A DNA stretch of 48,603 nucleotides from Pseudovibrio sp. Tun.PSC04-5.I4 (GTDB taxonomy: Bacteria; Pseudomonadota; Alphaproteobacteria; Rhizobiales; Stappiaceae). The position numbers were made by a program, and so were the translations under genes. The notes beneath the pieces were generated by a model. That model searched no databases. It was not told where the DNA came from and worked only from the letters and a program-made list of their open reading frames with translations. The stretch spans positions 1 to 48,603 of the forward strand of contig NZ_FNLB01000002.1 of the NCBI RefSeq assembly GCF_900104145.1. The letters are read 5' to 3'. This document shows, in pieces, positions 7,935 through 13,629 of the stretch; the stretch's first letter is position 1; each line of letters begins with the position of its first letter.

Positions 7935-8239
7935 GCCCAGCCCTCCACTTCCATCTCGGGAAACTTGGGCATGTATTCGTTCCGCTTCAGCTTCTCTCCT
8001 AATGGGCCATACTTGCGAACCCCCAGCCAACCACCGCGCTCGGCATGTCTAAGATGCTTGATCACTATCGGCATGCTCAGATTGGTATGGCGCGCTAGAT
8101 CGCGAACCGAAGGCGAGCAAACCTCGCCTACTTCCTCTGCAAACAGGCTGACCGCGTGCAACACCAGATTAGTACTTGAGGGCAGATGACAACGCGAAAA
8201 CTCACGTCGCCATTCTGTGAGATTTTGGAAATCACGCAT
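7931..8239 (-). CDS. Winged-helix DNA-binding protein, paralogue of its neighbour
   Basis: This 102-residue protein starts at the ATG at 8237-8239 (MRDFQNLTEW), 8 nt inside the end of the methyltransferase gene and preceded by GGAGG at good spacing; the longer frame from 8326 is less likely. It shares with the next protein the pattern LP..T..VL.A.S.F...VGE.C.PS...L, then KH...AE..GW..V...G..G...KR.EY. This is a winged helix-turn-helix of the type found in replication initiators and phage regulators. Tandem duplication of a DNA-binding module before the iteron-like repeats suggests the two proteins cooperate or compete at the same sites, but this is inference. Confidence 0.65.
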   Translation of the reverse strand: MRDFQNLTEWRREFSRCHLPSSTNLVLHAVSLFAEEVGEVCSPSVRDLARHTNLSMPIVIKHLRHAERGGWLGVRKYGPLGEKLKRNEYMPKFPEMEVEGWA

Positions 8240-8987
8240 TACAAACCTCCAGTGTTTCAGGGAGAGAAAACAAGGGGCCAGGTTGCTCCGCAACAACTTG
8301 AGGAGCGCTGGCCAACTTAAGGTCACTTAGTTTGGAAAAACGTTTTTTGGAGTTAGGAGGGATCCAGACTAGCTTCGTGGAACTTGTCGCCTGTTCGGTA
8401 CGCCAGATAATCCAGCAATAAGCCGTCGCCGTTCCACCCTTTGGGTCATAGTGCCCTTTGTGGATGGCTACTCTTTCAGCAAAAACGGCCACAGTATCTG
8501 GCGGTTGTTCCATAAACAGCGTTGCAACACGGTCAATGGTTTCCAGCCACCGCAGAGGCATCAACACAGCAACGCCGCGCTTGGGTTTATGGGCTAGAGC
8601 ACGTTCAACAAACTGCTGAGCCAACAAACCAAAAGGCGGGTTGGTTATAATCCAATCAAAGGCCCTAAGCGGGAATTGCCATTTAGGGAGGATAGTCAGG
8701 AAGTCCCAAGCCTCCCCGTGAGCATCCCCAAAACCACGATTGAAGAGATCAGAGGCAATAACATTGTCGAAATAGTCTCTAAGCGGAAGAACCATGTGCC
8801 CACCGCCGCAGGCAGGTTCCCACACAGAGAGTTTTTGCCACTCCTCCTCACCAACTTTTTCAAGTCGCAGGATTAGTTCACAAAGCACCCGCGTCGCCCA
8901 TGGCGGAGTCGGGAAGTAATCACCCTGCCCGTTCAGCTCAACCCGCGAGGCCATGACAGAGCGGTTGTTTTTAGGAGAGGCATTCAT
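8232..8987 (-). CDS. DNA N6-adenine methyltransferase-like protein
   Basis: This 251-residue protein has the S-adenosylmethionine site motif WEPACGGGHM at residues 56-65 and the catalytic motif NPPF at 116-119, followed by LLAQQFVERALAHKPKRGVA. The order motif I then (D/N)PP(Y/F) is that of amino-methyltransferases acting on adenine, common in phages as orphan enzymes that protect DNA. The start at 8987 (MNASPKNN) is preferred over 9032 because AAGG lies about 9 nt upstream. The gene is second in the leftward operon, after the Cro-like gene and the candidate terminator. No cognate adenine-specific restriction enzyme is adjacent, so it is probably solitary. Target sequence unknown. Confidence 0.75.
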   Translation of the reverse strand: MNASPKNNRSVMASRVELNGQGDYFPTPPWATRVLCELILRLEKVGEEEWQKLSVWEPACGGGHMVLPLRDYFDNVIASDLFNRGFGDAHGEAWDFLTILPKWQFPLRAFDWIITNPPFGLLAQQFVERALAHKPKRGVAVLMPLRWLETIDRVATLFMEQPPDTVAVFAERVAIHKGHYDPKGGTATAYCWIIWRTEQATSSTKLVWIPPNSKKRFSKLSDLKLASAPQVVAEQPGPLFSLPETLEVCNA

Positions 8988-9006
8988 AACAACAACCTTC
9001 AAGAAT

Positions 9007-9046
9007 GAAAAAAGCAGCACTGCACGCGCCACTGCACAGTGCTGCT
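9007..9046 (-). terminator. Candidate intrinsic terminator after the Cro-like gene
   Basis: Perfect 10-bp inverted arms lie at 9013-9022 and 9037-9046, with a 14-nt loop. Read on the minus strand the hairpin is followed directly by a run of six T. It sits between the Cro-like gene (ends 9059) and the methyltransferase (starts 8987), the position of tR1 in lambdoid early operons. Its presence would make expression of the distal genes depend on read-through. Confidence 0.65.
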
Positions 9047-9058
9047 AGTAGCCGCCAA

Positions 9059-9277
9059 CTACAGTTGACGGCAGGGAGGCTCCCGTCTTCCAACTACAAT
9101 GGCACCCATCATCTGCTCCAATACGAACAGCTCGTATGAACGACGAAATAGGCCTGAGGCTTCATCAAATCCCGACGTCTCAATACGAGAGATATGCCCC
9201 TGAGAGCACCCTATTGCTCTAGACATCTCAAGTTGAGTGAGACCTGCTTCCTCGCGAATTTTTTTAGGATTAAGCAT
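9059..9277 (-). CDS. Cro-like XRE-family regulator
   Basis: This 72-residue protein is mostly a helix-turn-helix of the XRE/Cro type (KIREEAGLTQLEMSRAIGCS then QGHISRIE, residues about 5-35). It is the first gene of the leftward operon and is divergent from the CI-like gene at 9389, with 111 bp between them. This is the classic arrangement of a phage immunity switch. The ribosome binding site is weak. It is expected to bind operators in the shared intergenic region and repress the opposing promoter; the direction of control is inferred from layout only. Confidence 0.75.
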   Translation of the reverse strand: MLNPKKIREEAGLTQLEMSRAIGCSQGHISRIETSGFDEASGLFRRSYELFVLEQMMGAIVVGRREPPCRQL

Positions 9278-9388
9278 CGTTATAAAATCCCGTGGGTATA
9301 TTGTTTACTCTTATCGTGTATTTTCAATGCCTGACGTATAGTAAAAAGTCAACACCCAAAGCATAGAACTGGTTGGCATTGTGTAGCC
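9278..9388. promoter_or_regulatory. Divergent promoter/operator region of the regulatory switch
   Basis: This is the only intergenic space between the oppositely oriented regulator genes. It is AT-rich, with TATAGT at 9337-9342 on the plus strand and TTGACT and TTGAAA hexamers on the minus strand (9352-9347 and 9327-9322). None of these pairs with a convincing partner hexamer at 17 bp. No clean operator palindrome was found by eye, so individual promoters are not assigned. Confidence 0.45.
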
Positions 9389-9832
9389 ATGAAACCGAAC
9401 GAACGCCTAAGACAAGCCCGCTTCAATGCAGGATTCAAAACAGCTACAGCTGCCGCCAAGTCTCTTGGCGTCAACAACAGCACCTATGCGAGCCATGAAA
9501 ATGGATCTCGTGCCTTCCATCATAAGGAAGCTGCACACTATGCCCGAAGATTCAGGGCAACTCCGCAATTCTTATTGTACGGTGAAGGTACAGATAGCGC
9601 AGATCAAGGCAGCCGAGCGGGAGAAGACGCTCATAGCTTACTCGGAAAAATGGCAAACAAGTCCAACCGGCCAGAAGCAGATAAGCTTGACTTGGAACTA
9701 TTCATAAAGTCTGTTGAAGAGGGGATAAGGCTTGAAGAGCAAATTCTTGACGGTAAGGGTAGTATAAGAGATTTGTCAATTATAGTTGAAAATATCTACA
9801 ACGCAGCAAAGAATAAAAAGAAGAACAAGTGA
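9389..9832 (+). CDS. CI-like XRE-family repressor without peptidase domain
   Basis: This 147-residue protein has an N-terminal helix-turn-helix (NERLRQARFNAGFKTATAAA, then KSLGVNNSTYASHENGSRAF). The motif ATPQFLLYGEG after it is common in phage repressors of the XRE class. The C-terminal half is helical and charged and ends in a lysine-rich tail. It lacks a LexA/S24 peptidase with its Ser/Lys dyad, so induction by RecA-stimulated self-cleavage is not expected. It is divergent from the Cro-like gene. The start ATG at 9389 has only a weak Shine-Dalgarno sequence, as is common for such repressors. Confidence 0.75.
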   Translation: MKPNERLRQARFNAGFKTATAAAKSLGVNNSTYASHENGSRAFHHKEAAHYARRFRATPQFLLYGEGTDSADQGSRAGEDAHSLLGKMANKSNRPEADKLDLELFIKSVEEGIRLEEQILDGKGSIRDLSIIVENIYNAAKNKKKNK

Positions 9833-9907
9833 AAATTTTTGACTGACAACTACTGCTTTATAGTTCTGCTATGCGCTCATACCATTAGTACCCGAAGAGA
9901 GGCTAAC

Positions 9908-10162
9908 ATGGATATCAAAAGCGCACTATCACTTGTACCACACTTCCAACGCCTCACTCCTCAGAAAGAGCTTAATGACATTCTCAGCACAGCCGAAGAG
10001 CTAGATATTCTAACCAGCCTAAAGATGATTAGTCTTAACCTTTTCGATTGTACGGACATTAGATCCCTTAGCGAAACGCAACAACAGACACTGATCAACG
10101 AGTTCCGCCCGGTAATTATCTTGGCTTACAAACAGCAGATACTGGAGCATGAAGTTGCGTGA
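9908..10162 (+). CDS. Hypothetical protein, 84 aa
   Basis: Not recognised. The start at 9908 (MDIKSALSLV) is chosen over the upstream TTG at 9839 because GAGAGG lies about 6 nt before it and the upstream extension looks non-coding. The protein is predicted to be helical, mildly acidic and soluble (QKELNDILSTAEELDILTSL). It follows the CI-like gene by 75 bp on the same strand and may be co-transcribed with it. Confidence 0.5.
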   Translation: MDIKSALSLVPHFQRLTPQKELNDILSTAEELDILTSLKMISLNLFDCTDIRSLSETQQQTLINEFRPVIILAYKQQILEHEVA

Positions 10163-10301
10163 ATACACAGAGAGACGACCAGCAACACCGTTCAATCTTG
10201 AGCAGTTTAGCACAACAGGTGCACAAGTTTTGCACATATGGGAAAAATCAAATTGACATTTATCACATTGCTTCATCGAGTTTGCACGCAAACTACTATT
10301 A

Positions 10302-10619
10302 ATGGCCCCTCCCGCTGGCCCATCAGACAGCCCTGAAATCCTCAGGATTGGCAACGACAGCTTTGCAAGGCATGCCTTTGGTGAAGATTGGGCACTACAA
10401 CCTACTAAAGCGCGGAGTGCCATGCCGCACACCTACAGGCAACTAGTAGCAAGTAGCTATTGGAAAGCCTTCCAATCCAACAAACCAGTTTTTGATCTTA
10501 TTGGCGCGAACCTCAGATACCAGAATGACTACTGGGAATATTGCAGGCTAATCCTACCCGTTCAATCACAGGCTGGAATAAGCCAATTAGTCGTATTTAC
10601 GAAGGAAATTCTTAACTAG
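10302..10619 (+). CDS. Short PAS-like domain protein (PAS_5-type)
   Basis: This 105-residue protein contains LRIGNDSFARHAFGEDW, then YRQLVASSYWKAFQSNKPVF, and a C-terminal strand pair YCRLILPVQSQAGISQLVVF. The pattern y.RL.lPl...G....lv.. is typical of the PAS_5 sensor-like family widespread in Alphaproteobacteria. It lacks the usual N-terminal YW/P-R-D segment, so it is short or truncated. The region just upstream is open for only 15 codons and no strong ribosome binding site is seen. Its stop codon overlaps the stop of the convergent gene at 10616 in a shared CTAG. Role in the element unknown; it could be a host gene fragment. Confidence 0.5.
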   Translation: MAPPAGPSDSPEILRIGNDSFARHAFGEDWALQPTKARSAMPHTYRQLVASSYWKAFQSNKPVFDLIGANLRYQNDYWEYCRLILPVQSQAGISQLVVFTKEILN

Positions 10620-11224
10620 CATCGCTCCGCTATATCAGCTATCAGCTGACTTAACGCATATGAGGGATTTGCACAAAAGGCTAAGCCCTCTGGGAAATCC
10701 TTTGTAGGGGATTGGAAACGAATGCCGTCACACTGACCTATTAGCCAGCCCAAGCGTGCAGCATTTCCATTTAAGAAGTCATCCGGCCGCATCCAGCAGT
10801 AAAGCCAATCAAGACGCCAAAGATCAAACGCCAAAATCTGAGCCAATACCATCAACTTACGTGCATTACCGACTTTGCGCATATCCTGCCTTATCCATAG
10901 ATCGCCAAGATACCCTACTCGCCCTGTAATTCGTTTCGTAATCTCAGGCTGCGAAGTCGTCGCCCGTACGGGCAAACCTTCTACATCCACATACCGCAAA
11001 CACCAATAAGTAGCCAAGAATTCGCTAAGATAAAGGCCTTGCAGCGGCTCCAACCGCACTCCAACAAAGCCACAAAGGTGTTGATCCCCTTTTTTCCTCA
11101 ACCCAACCCAAGCTACACATCCACTCCCCTGCCCATTTAATTCGTGCGTAAAGTGTGCTGTTAGCCCAGCTTTACTCTCTGGCAAAAGCTTAAGTGCTGC
11201 AGAAAACGTCTCTCCTTGAACCAC
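10616..11224 (-). CDS. GNAT-like hypothetical protein, probably interrupted by a premature TGA
   Basis: The open part from a GTG at 11224 encodes 202 residues. The segment GYLGDLWIRQDMRKVGNARK then LMVLAQILAF resembles motif A of GNAT N-acetyltransferases (the acetyl-CoA loop followed by a helix), but overall recognition is weak. The genuine start is probably the ATG at 11294-11296, which has AGGAG about 9 nt upstream and reads MVTKMEVYQAAAR. An in-frame TGA (11255-11257) then follows, after which the same frame continues IAEFQDARVEVV into the GTG. The gene is therefore either a recent nonsense mutant or translated from the internal GTG. It is alone on the minus strand among rightward genes and convergent with 10302-10619. 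Confidence 0.55.
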   Translation of the reverse strand: MVQGETFSAALKLLPESKAGLTAHFTHELNGQGSGCVAWVGLRKKGDQHLCGFVGVRLEPLQGLYLSEFLATYWCLRYVDVEGLPVRATTSQPEITKRITGRVGYLGDLWIRQDMRKVGNARKLMVLAQILAFDLWRLDWLYCWMRPDDFLNGNAARLGWLIGQCDGIRFQSPTKDFPEGLAFCANPSYALSQLIADIAERC

Positions 11225-11451
11225 CTCAACTCTCGCATCCTGAAACTCAGCAATTCACCTGGCAGCAGCCTGATAAACCTCCATTTTAGTGACCATCTTT
11301 GGAATCTCCTAAAACCTAATAAAAAAGCGATAAACGGATATCCACACAAAACTTAACGAAATTGATCACCTAATCAAAGAAGAAGCACTATATTATTGCC
11401 GGTAAAACTAACAATTTATCTACACAACGTCTAAATTCTATGCAGTATGTG

Positions 11452-11480
11452 TTGACTTTGGGATATACTCTGTGCATATT
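11452..11480 (+). promoter_or_regulatory. Candidate sigma-70 promoter for the rightward accessory operon
   Basis: TTGACT at 11452-11457 and CATATT at 11475-11480 are separated by 17 bp, in the divergent gap between the GNAT-like gene and the gene at 11512. Four of six bases match the -10 consensus and five of six the -35. The first start codon downstream with a long frame is at 11512. Confidence 0.5.
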
Positions 11481-11511
11481 TTCGATACTTATTAATTGTG
11501 AGTTGAATACA

Positions 11512-11751
11512 ATGAATGACTTTGATGCAATTAACGTCCTTCGTGTTTATCGAAATGAGAAAACCATTTTCCCCGCAGGCACAATCATCCGCTTTCGGGG
11601 GGAAACCCCTGAGGACCTTGGACACAACATTGGCATCGTTGACCGTGAAACAGCTTTAGCGGCTGCACTTGTTGATTACATAGACAAGGCTGGGTTTCCC
11701 CAGCAAGCAGTCGTCGCAATTTCAAATTTAGAAAAGGCAGAGGTTGAGTGA
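11512..11751 (+). CDS. Hypothetical protein, 79 aa
   Basis: Not recognised. The start ATG at 11512 (MNDFDAINVL) is preferred over the frame beginning at 11440, because the latter overlaps the candidate promoter and encodes an unrelated hydrophobic extension. The protein is small and soluble with RNEKTIFPAGTIIRFRG and ETALAAALVDYIDKAG. It is the first gene of a rightward run of closely spaced small genes; the next ATG lies one base past its stop. Confidence 0.55.
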   Translation: MNDFDAINVLRVYRNEKTIFPAGTIIRFRGETPEDLGHNIGIVDRETALAAALVDYIDKAGFPQQAVVAISNLEKAEVE

Positions 11752-11752
11752 G

Positions 11753-11980
11753 ATGACTTCTCAGAAAGATGACAAGCTGGCGCAGGCGACACGAAAAGAC
11801 CTTCAACCCGGAATTGATAGCCTTGCGGATCAAATCCAGCACGCCCCAGTATCCGACAAAGACAAAGCCATATTAGCTGTCAGTGCGGGCATCGCCATAG
11901 TCAAGAACGTGACTGAAAAGGTCATGGTGAACACTTTCAAGAGTTCCGCCAACGAGGAAGAAGAAGAGACCTTTTCCTAA
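11753..11980 (+). CDS. Hypothetical protein, 75 aa
   Basis: Not recognised. It starts at ATG 11753 (MTSQKDDKLAQATRKDLQ), immediately after the previous stop, with AGG about 10 nt upstream. The middle (DKAILAVSAGIAIVKNVTEK) is mildly hydrophobic, and the C-terminus is very acidic (ANEEEEETFS). The close spacing indicates translational coupling with 11512-11751. Confidence 0.5.
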   Translation: MTSQKDDKLAQATRKDLQPGIDSLADQIQHAPVSDKDKAILAVSAGIAIVKNVTEKVMVNTFKSSANEEEEETFS

Positions 11981-12023
11981 CCTCATCTTTTTCAATCTTT
12001 ACCCCGCATTTCGGAGACTAATA

Positions 12024-12299
12024 ATGCCTAGCGCACAAGTCATCCAGTTTCCCTCATCTCAAAAACCCCCTTCCCTCCAAGTTGTAAAAAGCGCAGCGGA
12101 AATCGGTGAAGAGGCTCTCGTTATCACCTCTCAAACGCAAACAGACGTCTGCTTTGCCCGCGATGACTTACGTGAAATGATCAAGCTCTACCCGGACAAC
12201 CATGCTGCCATAGCAAACCGCATCTACGCCCTGCGCGAAAATTTCGATGATGCCCAAACAGCACTCACAAAGCTACTTCAACAAATGGGCCGCACCTGA
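12024..12299 (+). CDS. Hypothetical protein, 91 aa
   Basis: Not recognised. The ATG at 12024 has GGAG about 9 nt upstream. The N-terminus VIQFPSSQKPP is followed by a helical domain (RDDLREMIKLYPDNHAAIAN, then RIYALRENFDDAQTALTKLL) that looks like an antiparallel helix pair. It lies in the same orientation and cluster as gapR, 55 bp before it. Confidence 0.5.
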   Translation: MPSAQVIQFPSSQKPPSLQVVKSAAEIGEEALVITSQTQTDVCFARDDLREMIKLYPDNHAAIANRIYALRENFDDAQTALTKLLQQMGRT

Positions 12300-12354
12300 A
12301 CCACAGTGCGTATGCGTTTGCGTTCTTACCAACACCTAGCCAAGGAACCCTATC

Positions 12355-12612
12355 ATGGCAGATGCAGGCGGCGTTGCAGCCGATCAACTCAAAGCCTTTA
12401 TCGAGCGCATTGAGCGCTTGGAAGAAGAGAAGAAGATCCTCACAGACGACATCAAAGTTGTTTACGCGGAAGCCAAAGGCAACGGCTTTGACGTGAAAGC
12501 CATGCGCAAAATTGTTTCCCTACGCAAACTCAAACCACATGACAGAGAAGAAGCAGAAGCCATCCTAGATCTCTACCTCCACGCCCTCGGCATGGCCGGA
12601 CCCAGCAGCTAA
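12355..12612 (+). CDS. gapR: GapR-family (DUF2312) DNA-binding protein
   Basis: This 85-residue protein shows the family hallmarks: GGVAADQLKAFIERIERLEE and KKILTDDIKVVYAEAKGNGF, then MRKIVSLRKLKPHDREEAEA, with an LYLHALGM end. GapR is an alphaproteobacterial nucleoid protein that encircles overtwisted AT-rich DNA ahead of replication and transcription and stimulates topoisomerases. Copies on phages and plasmids are known; a role in element replication or silencing is inference. The length is close to the usual ~90 residues. The ATG at 12355 begins MADAGGVA. It lies among small unknown genes in the rightward accessory operon. This is the best taxonomic marker in the window. Confidence 0.9.
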   Translation: MADAGGVAADQLKAFIERIERLEEEKKILTDDIKVVYAEAKGNGFDVKAMRKIVSLRKLKPHDREEAEAILDLYLHALGMAGPSS

Positions 12613-12653
12613 GCCTCCTCCTCCCTCAGTAACCATGCAAGAGAAACAGACTC

Positions 12654-12872
12654 ATGAATAGCATTGATATTGACGTATTTAGTGATCGCTGCAACGTGCC
12701 TCTGTTCCTCCTGAGCGAAGCCGGGAAACTCGCCGTATTGGCATTCTTCGCCGCCGTACTGATGTATCTAGTACCTGCCTTTGATCAAACGATGATCGAT
12801 ACTAAACAAAGCATCCCCTCTGATTTCATCAGCACCCAGCTCTCATCTTTTGACGTCCAAAGCGACCGCTGA
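12654..12872 (+). CDS. Small single-pass membrane protein, 72 aa
   Basis: Not recognised. One hydrophobic stretch (AGKLAVLAFFAAVLMYLVPA, about residues 24-43) would form a transmembrane helix, with short polar ends. The start ATG at 12654 follows AGAGAAACAG; the spacing to the nuclease-like gene is 15 bp. Small membrane proteins in phage early regions often modify host physiology, but nothing specific can be claimed. Confidence 0.5.
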   Translation: MNSIDIDVFSDRCNVPLFLLSEAGKLAVLAFFAAVLMYLVPAFDQTMIDTKQSIPSDFISTQLSSFDVQSDR

Positions 12873-12887
12873 AAGGTTCACGCACTC

Positions 12888-13628
12888 ATGAAACGCAAAG
12901 CCCAGTTCCTAACCGAGCACGAAATGTGTTCGCGGTTCCTTGAGAACCTACCGGAAGGCTGGACCGCTTACCCTGAGTGGCAGAACTGGGATATCGTTCT
13001 GGTTCGTGACAGCGACGGGTTTCAGATCGGCATCGAAGCAAAGTTGCGCTTGAATGCAAAGGTCGTGACACAAGCTGCAGAGCGTTCATATCAGGTTGAC
13101 AAACCGGGACCAGATTGCCGCGCCGTCTTGATCCCAGAAGGCTATACAAATGACTTTGCCGTTGTATGCAGCCTACTAAACCTTCAAATCATCACCATGC
13201 GCGACAAGCTGGAAAACCCGCGTTACGACCGCGATTGGTTTTTGCCCGAACTGCCAGATCCAGACCGATTCAGCTACAACTATTTCCCTGAATTTTATCC
13301 GGTTTCCAGACTGCCCTTACCTGAAGTGGTGCCGACTGTAGAGGCTGGAAAGCCCTGCCCTGTTCGCCTCACAGATTGGAAGCTCAAAGCTATGAAGCTC
13401 TCCATTCTGCTTGAAAAATACGGCTTCGTAACGCGCAGGACCTTTAAGGCCCTCAGTCTCAGCCCAACCCTGTTTCTCTACGAAAACAACCACTGGATGA
13501 AACGAGGCAGCACCAGAGGCCAATGGCAGAAAGCTTGCGACTTTCCCGATCTACGCATGGGCTTTGAAGTGAATTATCAGGAGCTGGAGCAGCTCTTTCC
13601 CGATTGGTCCAAACAGGTGAGCCACTGA
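12888..13628 (+). CDS. PD-(D/E)XK nuclease-like protein
   Basis: In this 246-residue protein, residues 34-53 contain WDIVLV...GFQIGIEAKLRLN. Asp35, Glu50 and Lys52 fit the D...ExK core of the PD-(D/E)XK nuclease superfamily, followed by a helix (AKVVTQAAERSYQVD) as in that fold. The C-terminal region has no recognised domain. It ends one base before the ATG of the cytosine-5 methyltransferase, so the two are translationally coupled. Pairing a candidate nuclease with a methyltransferase suggests a restriction-modification or DNA-replacement function, but such phage proteins may instead be repair or recombination nucleases. Catalytic activity is not shown by the sequence alone. Confidence 0.6.
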   Translation: MKRKAQFLTEHEMCSRFLENLPEGWTAYPEWQNWDIVLVRDSDGFQIGIEAKLRLNAKVVTQAAERSYQVDKPGPDCRAVLIPEGYTNDFAVVCSLLNLQIITMRDKLENPRYDRDWFLPELPDPDRFSYNYFPEFYPVSRLPLPEVVPTVEAGKPCPVRLTDWKLKAMKLSILLEKYGFVTRRTFKALSLSPTLFLYENNHWMKRGSTRGQWQKACDFPDLRMGFEVNYQELEQLFPDWSKQVSH

Positions 13629-13629
13629 G

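Noticed and set aside
6861..8189. Plus-strand frames across the replication and winged-helix region
   Set aside because: Antisense to well-supported minus-strand genes, without credible starts or recognisable domains.
11255..11257. TGA in the GNAT-like gene as a selenocysteine codon
   Set aside because: No cysteine-like active-site context and no evident SECIS-like hairpin just downstream; a nonsense mutation or internal initiation is simpler.
11161..11349. A 62-codon minus-strand frame upstream of the GNAT-like gene
   Set aside because: It overlaps the restored 5' end of that gene in another frame; the ATG at 11296 with its Shine-Dalgarno sequence is a better explanation.
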